Counted from the stretch's first letter, positions 16,750 through 30,108 are shown. The stretch is 64,000 nucleotides of DNA from Methanomicrobium antiquum (GCF_029633915.1 NZ_CP091092.1:372001-436000); one strand, 5' to 3'. Notes: generated from the letters alone by a model not told the origin. Program-made: numbers and translations.

Positions 16750-18213
16750 ATGTATAAAGAAAAACTGGACATGATAACCGGTTACACCTTTGATGATGTT
16801 TTGCTAGTTCCGGCTGCATCGTCCGTTGAGCCGAGTGAGGCCAATGTCTATTCACGTTTTTCAAGGAATATCAGATTATCAATTCCTCTCGTATCTGCCG
16901 CAATGGATACTGTCACAGAGTCTGGAATGGCAATTGCACTTGCACGCGCCGGCAGTATCGGAGTCATCCATAGAAATCTTTCTCCTGAACGCGAAGTTGA
17001 GGAGATAACACTTGTCAAGCAGGCAGGAGACTTTATAGAAAGAGATGTTTTAACAGTAAAATCTGATGCAACCGTTTCTGATGTCGATTATATGATGAAG
17101 GAGAGAAATATTGGCGGACTTCCGGTTATGGATGACGGCAAAATCATCGGAATTGTCTCACGCCGTGATCTCCGTGGTATTGCTCCTTCGCGTTCTTCTG
17201 AAAATATCAGAAATGTAATGACAAAAAGCCCGATTACAGTTGATGATTCAATTAAAATTGAGGATGCGCTTGAGGTTATGTATGCAAATAAGGTCGAGCG
17301 TCTTCCTGTTGTTGATTCTAAAAACAGTCTTATAGGAATCATTACAATGCAGGATCTCCTGGAAAGACAACAGTATCCAAACGCAAATCTGGATAAAAAT
17401 GGCAATCTGATGGTTGCAGCGGCAGTAGGTCCGTTTGACATCAAAAGAGCCCGGATGCTTGATAAGGCAGGATGCAATGCACTTGTTGCAGACTGTGCAC
17501 ACGGGCATAATCTCAATGTTGTAAAATCAGTTAAAAAGATGAAGGAGACTGTCTCCTGCGATGTTATTGCAGGAAATATTGCAACCGGTGAAGCGGCGGC
17601 AGAGCTTTGTGATTTTGTTGACGGAGTAAAGGTTGGAATCGGGCCTGGGTCAATATGCACAACAAGGGTTGTTGCGGGTGTTGGTGTTCCACAGATTACA
17701 GCTATTACATCAGTTGCTGAAGTTGCGTCAAAGATGGATATACCTGTAATTGCAGACGGCGGCATAAGATACAGCGGTGATGTTGCAAAAGCAATTGCCG
17801 CTGGTGCAGACTGTGTTATGATGGGAAGTTTGTTTGCAGGAACAGATGAGGCACCAGGACGTGTAATTGCTATCAAAGGTCGAAGATACAAGCAGTATCG
17901 CGGAATGGGATCACTTGGAGTAATGACAGGAGGTCATTCAAGCGACAGATACTTCCAGAAGGACATTGGGCAGAATAAATATGTTCCTGAGGGAATTGAG
18001 GGTGCAACACCTTATGTCGGATCAGTTTCTGAGGTCATATATCAGCTTGTCGGCGGCCTTAAATCAGCTATGGGCTATACAGGATCTTCAACAATTGCGG
18101 ATATGAAAGAAAAAGCAAAGTTTATCAGAATAACATCTGCAGGACAGGTGGAAAGCCACCCGCATGATATTCTGATAACTGATGAGGCGCCTAATTACAG
18201 GCTGTCCAATTAA
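16750..18213 (+). CDS. guaB: Inosine-5'-monophosphate dehydrogenase
   Basis: A 487-residue enzyme oxidising IMP to XMP with NAD+, the committed step of GMP synthesis. FTFDDVLL-type N-terminus (YTFDDVLLVPAAS), a CBS-domain pair at about 95-210 (VLTVKSDATVSDVDYMM and VMTKSPITVDDSIKIED), the catalytic-Cys loop GPGSICTTRVVAGVGVPQ, the IMP phosphate site ADGGIRYSGDVAKAIAAGAD and the flap YRGMGSLGVM are all intact. The CBS pair is complete, so adenine-nucleotide control is plausible. It follows mfnB by 10 bp. Confidence 0.95.
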   Translation: MYKEKLDMITGYTFDDVLLVPAASSVEPSEANVYSRFSRNIRLSIPLVSAAMDTVTESGMAIALARAGSIGVIHRNLSPEREVEEITLVKQAGDFIERDVLTVKSDATVSDVDYMMKERNIGGLPVMDDGKIIGIVSRRDLRGIAPSRSSENIRNVMTKSPITVDDSIKIEDALEVMYANKVERLPVVDSKNSLIGIITMQDLLERQQYPNANLDKNGNLMVAAAVGPFDIKRARMLDKAGCNALVADCAHGHNLNVVKSVKKMKETVSCDVIAGNIATGEAAAELCDFVDGVKVGIGPGSICTTRVVAGVGVPQITAITSVAEVASKMDIPVIADGGIRYSGDVAKAIAAGADCVMMGSLFAGTDEAPGRVIAIKGRRYKQYRGMGSLGVMTGGHSSDRYFQKDIGQNKYVPEGIEGATPYVGSVSEVIYQLVGGLKSAMGYTGSSTIADMKEKAKFIRITSAGQVESHPHDILITDEAPNYRLSN

Positions 18214-18217
18214 ATAT

Positions 18218-18252
18218 CTTTTTATAAGATATATACTAACTTTAGGTATATA
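18218..18252 (+). promoter_or_regulatory. Probable promoter with operator for the winged-helix/Hsp20-like pair
   Basis: TTTTTATAAGAT (centre near 18225) lies about 27 bp before the ATG at 18252, the distance expected for a leaderless archaeal transcript. TATATAC (18230-18236) and GTATATA (18246-18252) form a perfect 7-bp inverted repeat with a 9-bp spacer that covers the expected start of transcription and the start codon. That is a natural site for self-repression by the encoded HTH protein. Confidence 0.5.
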
Positions 18253-18881
18253 TGCTGGAGGGTGATGATGTCTCCCGCCTGCTTGACATTCTCGGAAATA
18301 AAAATCGCCGCAGAATAATACAGCTTTTAAGGCAAAAACCCTGTTTTGTTACTGAAATATCAGACAGACTTATGCTTAGCCCTAAAGCTGTTATTGAGCA
18401 TCTCTCAATGATGGAGAGGGAAGACATTTTAGAATTCAGGAGTGATATCAACAGAAGGAAGTATTACTATCTTTCAAAAGATTTTCGGATAATGATTGAT
18501 CTTGAAAGTGTAAGAGCTAAAATACCATCTGAAATTCTCCAGAATACCGATATAATCGGGCGCACAGTAGATAAGATAAAAAGCATTCAGGAATTGATGG
18601 ATTCAAGGGCAAATCTTATATCTGATCTTGAGTATTTAGAAAGAGACATCGACAAAAAAATAAGGGAATTAAAAGTCTCCTGCAAAGGACTATTAGATAG
18701 TGAGACAGAGGTAAATCTGGTACTTGCGCTTGCAAGTTATGAGATGGATATTGTCTCTCTTGAAGAGTTCTTAGAAGTTCCCGGAAAGGAGCTTTTTGAT
18801 GTTTTGGAAGGCTTAACAGCCAAAGGTATTGTGGAGCGAACAGGCAACCTTTACAGGGTGTGTGAATTATATGGCAAATGA
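18252..18881 (+). CDS. ArsR-like winged-helix regulator
   Basis: A 209-residue DNA-binding protein. The N-terminal domain reads LLDILGNKNRRRIIQLLRQKPCFVTEISDRLMLSPKAVIEHLSMMEREDILEF, a typical ArsR/Lrp-like winged helix with a recognition helix around residues 43-57 and a following wing (RSDINRRKYYYLS). A long helical segment follows, and the C-terminus resembles a second small HTH (LEEFLEVPGKELFDVLEGLTAKGIVER). The gene overlaps the next one by 11 bp, so the two products are made together. Methanogen genomes commonly keep this pair. Autoregulation through the inverted repeat over its start codon is inferred. Confidence 0.82.
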   Translation: MLEGDDVSRLLDILGNKNRRRIIQLLRQKPCFVTEISDRLMLSPKAVIEHLSMMEREDILEFRSDINRRKYYYLSKDFRIMIDLESVRAKIPSEILQNTDIIGRTVDKIKSIQELMDSRANLISDLEYLERDIDKKIRELKVSCKGLLDSETEVNLVLALASYEMDIVSLEEFLEVPGKELFDVLEGLTAKGIVERTGNLYRVCELYGK

Positions 18882-19290
18882 ACCAAACGACGACGTATTT
18901 AAAAACCTTGCAAAAGTGATGGAAGATATAATCAGCAGTCTCCCTCTTGATGAGAACGCACGTTTTGTAGGGTGCACAATTATTTCAGGACATGGCGAAG
19001 AGCCGCGTATTTTCCAGATGGACGGCCAGTCAGGCAATGAGGATGATCTGGAATATGAGGTGATGGAAGGTCCTGAGAAGGTTTATGTGACAGTAGAACT
19101 GCCTTCGGATGTAATCACAAAGCCTTACATTGATATCCAGCCCGAGTTTGTACGTATATGTTTTGATGAAAGTGAAAATTCAATCAGACTTCCGTGCATG
19201 GTCCAGGCAGGCCAAAGCGTCAGCAATATCAAAAACGGGATTTTAGATATAATTTGTGACAAGCTTGAAATTTCAGAGGCGGCAGAATAG
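18871..19290 (+). CDS. Hsp20-like (alpha-crystallin fold) protein coupled to the regulator
   Basis: A 139-residue acidic protein starting MANEPNDDVFKNL at an ATG inside the end of the upstream gene. The region YEVMEGPEKVYVTVELPSDVITKPYIDIQPEFVRICFD resembles the beta-sandwich of small heat-shock proteins (VTVELPGV.K..I.......L.I), as seen in archaeal Hsp20 relatives encoded next to an ArsR-type regulator. The C-terminal IxI/V anchor of true small heat-shock proteins is not obvious. It may act as a partner of the regulator or as a chaperone; both are inference. Confidence 0.65.
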   Translation: MANEPNDDVFKNLAKVMEDIISSLPLDENARFVGCTIISGHGEEPRIFQMDGQSGNEDDLEYEVMEGPEKVYVTVELPSDVITKPYIDIQPEFVRICFDESENSIRLPCMVQAGQSVSNIKNGILDIICDKLEISEAAE

Positions 19291-19569
19291 TTTCTGATTA
19301 AATAAAGACCGGACAACAGTAAATAAAGACTAAAAACTAAAAACTAAAAACTCTAAAGAATATAAGAAATAATTACAACAAATAAAAAAATGAAAATAAA
19401 ATTCAAAATCCTAAAAAAAAGGATTCTTATGTTTTTTTAACGGAGCACGATTTTTTTTAGAACGCATCTGTATTTTATTTTTTTTACTTTATACTTCTTT
19501 TTTACTGTATAATTTTTGTTTTTTTGTAAACATCACAGCAATAATGCTTAATTAAACAGCAAATATATC
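19291..19569. other. AT-rich intergenic region with a short tandem repeat
   Basis: No gene seen. At about 19328-19351 an AAAAACT unit is repeated three times in tandem. The rest is poly-A/T and includes a T-rich stretch that could end transcription from the left. A TATA-like AAATATATCATGATG directly precedes the MBL gene. Confidence 0.35.
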
Positions 19570-20238
19570 ATGATGTTTACTGTAACAGAAGTGTACAACA
19601 ATGCCGGGAACAAGCCGGATGTTATTTTTGATTTTGGTTTTGCCTGTTTCATAAAAGAGGCGGGTATTTTGTTTGACACCGGTGCAAAAGAGGATGTTTT
19701 GAGGAAAAATATGTCGCTTCTTGGCATAAATCCGGATGAAATAAAGGCGGTGTTTTTGTCCCATGATCACTGGGATCATAACGGAGGGGCAGGTATTTTG
19801 AAAGGTTTGTCTTCAAGTATCAAATCATATGCTTTAGAGTCTTTTTCAGATGAAACTCTTGATTTGCTCTCCAAAAATACAGATTTAAATATTGTTTCCG
19901 GATGGGAGGAGATAATGCCGGGCTTTTTTTCAACAGGGCCTTTAGGTGATGATATAATTGAGCAGTCACTTGCTATAAAAAAAGATAGCGGATTTGTTGT
20001 GATAGCCGGCTGTTCACATCCGCATATTAAGAATATATTGTCTTTTGTAAGAGAAAGAGGAGATGTGTCCGGTTTAATTGGCGGACTACATGATGTCTCT
20101 GATGAAGACATTAAATCTTTATCAAAAATTCCGTATCTTGCCCCTTCACACTGCACAAAAAGGCTTGATGAGATAAAAGAGTCTTATCCTGATAATTTCA
20201 GGGAGGGGGGCGCAGGGGTTACACACAATTTCAGCTGA
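19570..20238 (+). CDS. MBL-fold metallo-hydrolase
   Basis: A 222-residue metallo-beta-lactamase-fold enzyme. The metal motif is SHDHWDHNGG (HxHxDH form) near residue 60, followed by the second His in AGCSHPH near 140 and the terminal GGLHDVS and APSHCT blocks. This order fits the family that includes the archaeal dihydropterin-phosphate synthase-like hydrolases, whose members act on diverse substrates, so no specific reaction is assigned. Two adjacent ATGs (19570 and 19573) are possible starts. Monocistronic as far as can be seen. Confidence 0.82.
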   Translation: MMFTVTEVYNNAGNKPDVIFDFGFACFIKEAGILFDTGAKEDVLRKNMSLLGINPDEIKAVFLSHDHWDHNGGAGILKGLSSSIKSYALESFSDETLDLLSKNTDLNIVSGWEEIMPGFFSTGPLGDDIIEQSLAIKKDSGFVVIAGCSHPHIKNILSFVRERGDVSGLIGGLHDVSDEDIKSLSKIPYLAPSHCTKRLDEIKESYPDNFREGGAGVTHNFS

Positions 20239-20368
20239 TCTTTGTTTGTAACTAATATTGTATTTAATAATACATCTTTTTATAATTCAAAATTTATTTT
20301 TAGATCCCGAGGATGATATGCCAAGTGATTTAATGAAACAAACATTAACCATAATACTGGATATTTGA

Positions 20369-20815
20369 ATGCTTTCAACAATGGGATTTAAAGAGAGAAG
20401 ATATATAGAAGAGCTTAGAATTGTAACAAAATCCACCGCTCTGGACTGTATTATAGATGATTCTTTTGATCGGATAATCTATGTGATAAAAAAGGGTGAT
20501 ATGGGGTTTGCAATTGGAAAAGAAGGAGTAAATATCAAAAAAATGCAAAAAGTTCTTGGCAGAAGAGTTGAGATGGTTGAGGAGAATGGTGAACTTTTTG
20601 CTTTCATCGAAAATATCTTCAAACCTGCGCATATAGTGGATGTGGCTGAGGATGAAGAATCCAAAAAGCTCAATATCTTTGTTAAAAGTAGATCAGATCT
20701 TGGAATTGCGATAGGAAAGAGCGGATGCAATATTGAAAAAGCCAGAATTCTTGTTCAAAAACACTTTGGCAGGGAGATAGGAGAGATTATATATTCTGAG
20801 GGAAGTGTAAATTAA
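20369..20815 (+). CDS. NusA-like tandem KH-domain RNA-binding protein
   Basis: A 148-residue archaeal NusA-family protein with two KH domains: GFAIGKEGVNIKKMQKVLGRRVEMVE and LGIAIGKSGCNIEKARILVQKHFGREIGEI. Both carry the GxxG loop (GKEG, GKSG) that contacts RNA. Archaeal NusA has only KH domains, so the size is normal; its part in transcription or rRNA processing is inferred from bacterial NusA. The stop codon shares one base with the hisE start (TAATG), so the two genes are coupled. A second ATG at 20384 is an alternative start. Confidence 0.85.
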   Translation: MLSTMGFKERRYIEELRIVTKSTALDCIIDDSFDRIIYVIKKGDMGFAIGKEGVNIKKMQKVLGRRVEMVEENGELFAFIENIFKPAHIVDVAEDEESKKLNIFVKSRSDLGIAIGKSGCNIEKARILVQKHFGREIGEIIYSEGSVN

Positions 20816-21105
20816 TGAATACATCAGTTTTTGAGGAGGTCTGGAAGACAATCTGTTCCCGTATTGAAAATCCTCCTGAGAAGAGTTATGTGGTTGATAT
20901 TCTAACACACAGAAAGGGAATTGACAAATCACTTGAAAAGGTGGGTGAAGAGGCAACAGAATTCATACTTGCCGCCAAAAATAATGATTATGATAATCAG
21001 GTCTATGAAGCAGCAGATCTGTTTTTCCACCTTATGCTTGCGTTAAAGGCAATTGATGTTGAATTTTCAGATGTCATAGCCGAACTTGAAAGAAGGCACA
21101 AGTAA
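20815..21105 (+). CDS. hisE: Phosphoribosyl-ATP pyrophosphatase
   Basis: A 96-residue enzyme of the all-alpha NTP pyrophosphatase fold, hydrolysing phosphoribosyl-ATP to phosphoribosyl-AMP in histidine synthesis. The signature is KVGEEATEFILAAKN with EExxE metal ligands, followed by EAADLFFHLMLALKA. Length is usual for HisE. It is translationally coupled to the NusA-like gene and not linked to other his genes here. Confidence 0.92.
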   Translation: MNTSVFEEVWKTICSRIENPPEKSYVVDILTHRKGIDKSLEKVGEEATEFILAAKNNDYDNQVYEAADLFFHLMLALKAIDVEFSDVIAELERRHK

Positions 21106-21342
21106 AGCCGGATAAAAATCCGGATGAAAACAGGATTAGTAAATCAATAATAACACTTTTTTTTCAAAATAAGTAATTTCAGATTTGCATATCCAAATCA
21201 ATAAACTGGGAATGGTAATTTAAAATTTGTAAAATCCAAATCAATAAACCGGAATTAATAATTCTAAATTACCTGGTCTGTATTGATTTTAAAAAACGTA
21301 ATTGCTCTCTAAAAAATGATAAAAAAATGAGAAAAAACTTAA
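21106..21342. other. Intergenic region with a short direct repeat
   Basis: Between two genes that converge. ATCCAAATCAATAAAC occurs twice (about 21191 and 21234), each followed by TGGGAAT or CGGAAT, 43 bp apart. No gene. Confidence 0.4.
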
Positions 21343-21365
21343 AAAAATCAGATTGTCTGATTTTT
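21343..21365 (-). terminator. Hairpin terminator after the betaine-binding-protein gene
   Basis: AAAAATCAGA, loop TTG, TCTGATTTTT: a perfect 10-bp stem 16 bp beyond the stop codon at 21381. Both arms end in A/T runs, so it can work in either direction and may also stop transcripts from hisE. Confidence 0.65.
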
Positions 21366-21380
21366 AAGGTTTTGTTTTTT

Positions 21381-22289
21381 TTATCCAATAATTTCTGCTA
21401 CTTTTTCAGGGTTGTTTTCAATCCATTTTGAAGCAGCCTCTTCTACAGGTATTCCTGATTCAACATCGTACATTATTGATTCCATGTCAGATGCATCCCA
21501 GTAGAAGCGCTCAAGTATTGCATAAACTCCTGGTTTGTCTTCATTAAGACCGGTTCTTGCAAGTGAGCCAATGAACTCCTCTCCGCCGTAAACACCTTTT
21601 GGATCTTCAAGATATTTGAGATCAAATCTTGCAAATTTCCAGTGTGGTGTCCAGCCGGTAACAACAATCCATTTTTCATCCTTCACTGCTTTAGAAAGCT
21701 CTGCTGCCATTCCTGCACTACTGCTTGAAAGAATTGTATAATCCAGACCATATTCTTCGATTGCATCGTCAGTGTTTGACATAATTCCGGCACCAGGCTC
21801 TATTCCTGTGATAGTATTGCCAAATTTATCAGCAACTGAGTTCATCTCTTCAATTGAATCAATTGTGACATATGTTGGAACAACAAGACCGATTTTTGCT
21901 CCGTCCAGGTTGTGTCCTACAAGATCAATACTGTCTCCGTATTTCTCCCAGTAGCTTGCCTGTGTTGCCGGAAGCCATGCGGATATTGTCAGATCAAGGT
22001 TGCCGTCAGCAACTGCCTGATACAAAGGTCCTGCATCCACTGCTACAAGTTCAACATCGTATCCTGCTTTTTCATAAATTTGTTTTAAAACGTTTGTACT
22101 TGCAATTTCAGAATCCCATAATACATATCCGATTTTAACATCGCCTAAGGATTGCTGTTGAGTAGGTGTTGCATCAGTTGGAGTCTGTCCGGCAGGGGCA
22201 TCTCCTGTTCCTGTACATCCTGCAATCAGGACAAAAGATAAAAGAAGAGCAATTCCTGCTGTAAATAATTTTTGTCTTTTTTCAGTCAT
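21381..22289 (-). CDS. Glycine betaine/proline-type ABC transporter, substrate-binding lipoprotein
   Basis: A 302-residue OpuAC-family protein. It starts MTEKRQKLFTAGIALLLSFV with lipobox LIAGC, then a Thr/Pro/Gln-rich linker (about residues 30-46), so it is lipid-anchored outside the membrane. The mature part (VKIGYVLWDSEIASTNVLKQ, LTISAWLPATQASYWEKYGD, VVTGWTPHWKFARFDLKYLEDPK) carries Trp residues at positions typical of the aromatic cage for quaternary amines, so betaine or a related osmolyte is the likely ligand. It is the last gene of the three-gene transporter unit, with 148 bp before it. Confidence 0.88.
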   Translation of the reverse strand: MTEKRQKLFTAGIALLLSFVLIAGCTGTGDAPAGQTPTDATPTQQQSLGDVKIGYVLWDSEIASTNVLKQIYEKAGYDVELVAVDAGPLYQAVADGNLDLTISAWLPATQASYWEKYGDSIDLVGHNLDGAKIGLVVPTYVTIDSIEEMNSVADKFGNTITGIEPGAGIMSNTDDAIEEYGLDYTILSSSSAGMAAELSKAVKDEKWIVVTGWTPHWKFARFDLKYLEDPKGVYGGEEFIGSLARTGLNEDKPGVYAILERFYWDASDMESIMYDVESGIPVEEAASKWIENNPEKVAEIIG

Positions 22290-22437
22290 TATATCACGTC
22301 CATTTTGGCAATTAAAGTAATTCTATTATAAATAATTATGCTTAAAATGCCGGTTTAGCAGAACAGGAAATTAAAGTATCCTGTCCTGCCTTTTCCTATG
22401 TCCCTGACTTTATTTAGTAATAACTGATTTGAAAAAT

Positions 22438-23280
22438 CTAAGATTTTATGAGGTTTTGTGTAATTCGGTCAAGTATAATCGCGATTATTACAATTGCCAG
22501 ACCAGCTTCAAATCCTCCTCCAATATCTACTCTTTGAATGCCGTAAAGAACATTTAAGCCAAGACCTGCCGCTCCAATCATTGAGGCAATAACTGTCATT
22601 GAAAGTGCCAGAAGAATACACTGATTTACTCCTGTCATTATTGTAGGAAGTGCTACAGGAAGCTGGACTTTGAAAAGCTTCTGCCTTGATGTTGCACCAA
22701 ACGAATCTGCAACCTCATTTAGTTCCAGAGGTACCTGTCTGATTCCAAGGTTAGTTAAGCGTATAGCCGGAGGCATTGCAAATATAATGGTTGCAATAAC
22801 ACCCGGAACATTTCCAAGTCCGAAGAATATAACCGCAGGAATAAGGTAGACAAAAGAAGGCATTGTCTGCATTAAATCTAAAAATGGTCTTGTTATGCTG
22901 TTTGCAATATCACTTGAAGAAGCCCATATTCCTACGGGAATTCCAATTATTAAAGCTATAATTGAAGCTGTAATTACTAATGCCAGAGTCTGCATTGATT
23001 CATTCCAGAGATTCAGATTCAAAATTAAAAAAAGTCCTGCGGCAATCAGAATTCCTGAGATGTTATTTTTCCTGGAAACATACCATCCTAATGCCGCAAT
23101 TATAAGAATCATAAGAAGGGGAGGTATGAATAAAAGAACTGCCTGAAGACTTTTTATGAAAATGTCTATAAATCCGCTTATTGCGTCAAGGAGCCATCCG
23201 AAATATGTGTCTATTCCGTCAACTAATGCCTCTACTCCGTCTCCCAGCGGAATTTTAGGAATAATTCCTGTACCTGTCAT
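22438..23280 (-). CDS. Glycine betaine-type ABC transporter, permease
   Basis: A 280-residue ProW/OpuAB-like membrane subunit with about six to seven transmembrane segments. The EAA-type cytoplasmic loop is seen as NLGIRQVPLELNEVADSFGATSRQKLFKVQLPVALPTIMTGV. The N-terminal sequence IPLGDGVEALVDGIDTYFGWLLDAI is typical for ProW relatives. It starts 1 bp after the ATPase gene ends, so the two are translationally close. Confidence 0.9.
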   Translation of the reverse strand: MTGTGIIPKIPLGDGVEALVDGIDTYFGWLLDAISGFIDIFIKSLQAVLLFIPPLLMILIIAALGWYVSRKNNISGILIAAGLFLILNLNLWNESMQTLALVITASIIALIIGIPVGIWASSSDIANSITRPFLDLMQTMPSFVYLIPAVIFFGLGNVPGVIATIIFAMPPAIRLTNLGIRQVPLELNEVADSFGATSRQKLFKVQLPVALPTIMTGVNQCILLALSMTVIASMIGAAGLGLNVLYGIQRVDIGGGFEAGLAIVIIAIILDRITQNLIKS

Positions 23281-23281
23281 A

Positions 23282-24499
23282 TCAGATCACCTCCATTCGT
23301 GCAAGTGCTGCCAGAAGAGATCCTTTTATTATGATTCCCTTCATTTTGTCGTTTTCGTCAAGAACAGCAATAGGGTATGGAGAATCTGCCATTACTGGTA
23401 TTATGTCTGCAATGGAGGTTGTTGTTTTTACAACCGGAATGTCTGTTTTGATAATGTCTGCAAGTTTATTCCCCTCTTTTTTTGCTTTTGTCGCATCTTC
23501 TGCAAGAATTAGTCCTTCATACTTTCTGCCTTTTGATACTACAAATACACTGGATATTCCAAATTCTTCCATGAAGTGAAGGGCGTTGTTCGGGCCGGAG
23601 TCTATGGATATTAGTGGTTCTGGTTTTTTCATGACATCAGATGCACAAAGAACTTTTACCATATCGACGCCTTCTACAAATTTCTCAACGAATTTGTTGG
23701 CAGGGTTTGTCAAAATTTCTTCGGCGTTTCCAATCTGAAGAATTTCTCCGTCTTTCATGAGTGCTATTCTTGTTCCAAGTTTTAGCGCCTCGTCAAGGTC
23801 GTGGGTTACAAAAATAATGGTTTTTTGAAGATTTTCCTGAAGCGTAAGGAGTTCATCCTGCATATCGCCTCGTATCAGTGGGTCTAATGCACTGAATGCT
23901 TCATCCATTAATAAGATGTCAGGATCTGATGCAAGCGCTCTTGCAAGCCCGACTCTTTGCTGCATTCCTCCTGAAAGTTCAGATGGCCGGCTTTCTTCAT
24001 ATCCGTCAAGGCCGACAAGTTTTATTGCATCTTTTGCTTTTTTATATTTTTCCTCATCAGAAACACCCTGAATTTCAAGTCCGAATGCAACATTGTCAAT
24101 GATGCTTTTGTGGGGGAGAAGTGCAAAGCTTTGAAAAATCATTGCAATTTTATAGCGGCGAAGATTCAAAAGTTCCTCTCCTTCGATTTTAGAGATGTCA
24201 TTTCCGTCAATTATAATCTGTCCATGTTCGGGCGTTATCAGTCGGTTTATACATCTTAGAAGAGTTGATTTTCCGCATCCTGAAAGACCCATTAAAACAA
24301 AAATATCTCCGGAGTAAACTTCAAAATTTAAATCTTTTAAAGCTACATTCTGACCGGTTTTTTCAAAGATCTCTTTTTTTGAAAGCCCTTCTTTTATGTA
24401 TTTATCTGCCTTTTCAGGTTTTGATCCAAATATTTTGGTGAGGTTTTTTATCTCCACCATTACTTTTTCAGAGGAATTGTTGTCTGTTGATTCATTCAC
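23282..24499 (-). CDS. Glycine betaine-type ABC transporter, ATP-binding subunit with CBS domains
   Basis: A 405-residue ProV/OpuAA-like ATPase. Walker A GLSGCGKST (about residue 70), signature LSGGMQQRVGLARALA, Walker B ILLMDEAFSALDP and the H-loop VTHDLDEALKLG are intact. A C-terminal tandem CBS pair (about 285-400, LCASDVMKKPEPLISIDSG and IPVVKTTTSIADIIPVM) matches the ionic-strength/c-di-AMP sensing module of betaine transporters. It is first in the operon. Reading leftward, GGAG lies before the ATG, and a TATA-like AATATATTAA at about 24552-24561 lies some 55 bp upstream. Confidence 0.92.
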   Translation of the reverse strand: MNESTDNNSSEKVMVEIKNLTKIFGSKPEKADKYIKEGLSKKEIFEKTGQNVALKDLNFEVYSGDIFVLMGLSGCGKSTLLRCINRLITPEHGQIIIDGNDISKIEGEELLNLRRYKIAMIFQSFALLPHKSIIDNVAFGLEIQGVSDEEKYKKAKDAIKLVGLDGYEESRPSELSGGMQQRVGLARALASDPDILLMDEAFSALDPLIRGDMQDELLTLQENLQKTIIFVTHDLDEALKLGTRIALMKDGEILQIGNAEEILTNPANKFVEKFVEGVDMVKVLCASDVMKKPEPLISIDSGPNNALHFMEEFGISSVFVVSKGRKYEGLILAEDATKAKKEGNKLADIIKTDIPVVKTTTSIADIIPVMADSPYPIAVLDENDKMKGIIIKGSLLAALARMEVI

Positions 24500-24970
24500 A
24501 ATTATCTCTCCTGTAAAATACTTTTAATGACATCTGATATACCCCTTCTAATTAATATATTGTAAGTGTTTTGGTAAAGGGGCCTGAGAAAATCTCTGAT
24601 TTGCTATAAAAATCAAAATTCCTGATAAACTTATCATCACTTTTTGGTTTAAATTATTTTTTGAAATAACAGTGTCTTAAAAAATCAATCTGATTTATTG
24701 TTTGATTATCAGTTTAAACCTTTTTTGAAAAGAAAAGAATTTTAAATTAAAAATTCATCAGGATTTATATCCGGTTTTTTGTTCTTAAACATCAAAATGT
24801 TCTGACTTTTATCTTTATTTTTTTGTGGGTGGAAGGATTTTGACTCATTTTTTTAACAGATTTTTTCACCCTCATTTGCGCGTACCTATAAAAAGAACCA
24901 GAAAAAGACCGAATCAGCGTTTTTGACACCACCCTGAAGTGACCAAAACGCACAAAATCTGCCATAACTT
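24500..24970. other. Intergenic region upstream of the rRNA operon
   Basis: No gene seen. At about 24606-24645 the sequence AATTCCTGATAAACTT and following CATCACTTTTTG resembles 32220-32252, so part of this gap belongs to a dispersed repeat. A second TATA-like CCTATAAAAAG lies near 24886, about 90 bp upstream of the better rRNA promoter. Confidence 0.4.
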
Positions 24971-24971
24971 A

Positions 24972-24990
24972 ACAAGGTTTATATGTGACA
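24972..24990 (+). promoter_or_regulatory. Likely rRNA operon promoter
   Basis: AACAAGGTTTATATGTGAC combines a purine-rich BRE-like element with the TATA box TTTATATG. It lies about 400 bp before 16S rRNA and just upstream of the pre-rRNA leader, the usual layout for archaeal rRNA operons. Confidence 0.5.
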
Positions 24991-25239
24991 AAATACCACT
25001 TTGTAAAGCCGAAGTATTCTGGTGAAAAAGGCTCTAAAATTGCCTGAAAGTAAAAAACGCCGAATATACGGAAAATAAATTAAGTATGTGGACTGTTCAG
25101 ATGACTCAGTCATCTGTTACGAGTTTCCTGACTTTATGCGAGACAAACAACAGGCTTTATAATCTAATAACGCCAATATGTTATCTCACAATTCTTGATG
25201 GGGAGCCGAAACCGCCCGGATGGGGGCGTCGGTTCTGAC

Positions 25240-25280
25240 GTTGGCATTGACAATGCGGAAATCTATTTAGTAACCGCTAA
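25240..25280 (+). other. Left arm of the pre-16S processing stem
   Basis: The 41 bases here pair with 26874-26915 over almost their whole length (GTTGGCAT...TCTATTTAGTAACC against GGTTACTAAATAGA...ATGCCAAC). An internal mismatch region gives the bulge-helix-bulge geometry cut by the archaeal splicing endonuclease during 16S maturation. Confidence 0.8.
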
Positions 25281-25389
25281 TTCCTTTGTGATTTTAAAAA
25301 ACTGAAATAATGTGAGCTTATAGCTTACAGGTTTATACAAGTCGATAGAACAAGTGTGCCGAAGTGAAAAGTATCTTCAATAATAATTA

Positions 25390-26858
<1,469 letters not shown>

Positions 26859-26873
26859 ACGACAGATCACACA

Positions 26874-26915
26874 TTAGCTGGTTACTAAATAGACCGTAAA
26901 ATTGTCGATGCCAAC
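26874..26915 (+). other. Right arm of the pre-16S processing stem
   Basis: Complement of 25240-25280, lying between the 3' end of 16S and tRNA-Ala. Together they loop out the 16S precursor. Confidence 0.8.
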
Positions 26916-26937
26916 AGAAATAGAGAATAAAGTTCAG

Positions 26938-27010
26938 GGGCTCATAGCTCAGCTGGAAGAGCGCGGCGTTTGCAACGCCGAGGCCGGGGGTTCAAATCCC
27001 CCTGGGTCCA
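26938..27010 (+). tRNA. tRNA-Ala (anticodon TGC)
   Basis: A 73-nt cloverleaf in the 16S-23S spacer. Acceptor stem GGGCTCA/TGGGTCC, D-arm AGCTCAGCTGGAAGAGC, anticodon arm GGCGT-TTGCAAC-GCC with TGC, T-arm GGGGG-TTCAAAT-CCCCC, discriminator A. The 3' CCA is not encoded beyond the discriminator. A spacer tRNA-Ala is standard in euryarchaeal rRNA operons. Confidence 0.97.
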
Positions 27011-27123
27011 CTTAAGCTGAATTTTAACCGATTCAGCTTTACGATGCACCCGGAAATGTGAATTACCGGGGAAGGTCTGAGAGTCAGCACGCGACGCAAC
27101 TGACTCGTTGACGACATGCACAG

Positions 27124-27162
27124 GTATACAACACACTAGACGTTAAATGGATTTTAGCGGTT
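27124..27162 (+). other. Left arm of the pre-23S processing stem
   Basis: GTATACAACACA and TTTTAGCGGTT (27152-27162) pair with AACCGCTAAAA (30109-30119) and with TGTGTTGTATAC near 30138-30149, enclosing the 23S precursor in a long helix. Confidence 0.75.
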
Positions 27163-27181
27163 AAACCGATACAAAAAATTG

Positions 27182-30094
<2,913 letters not shown>

Positions 30095-30108
30095 TAATAT
30101 ACGGTTAA

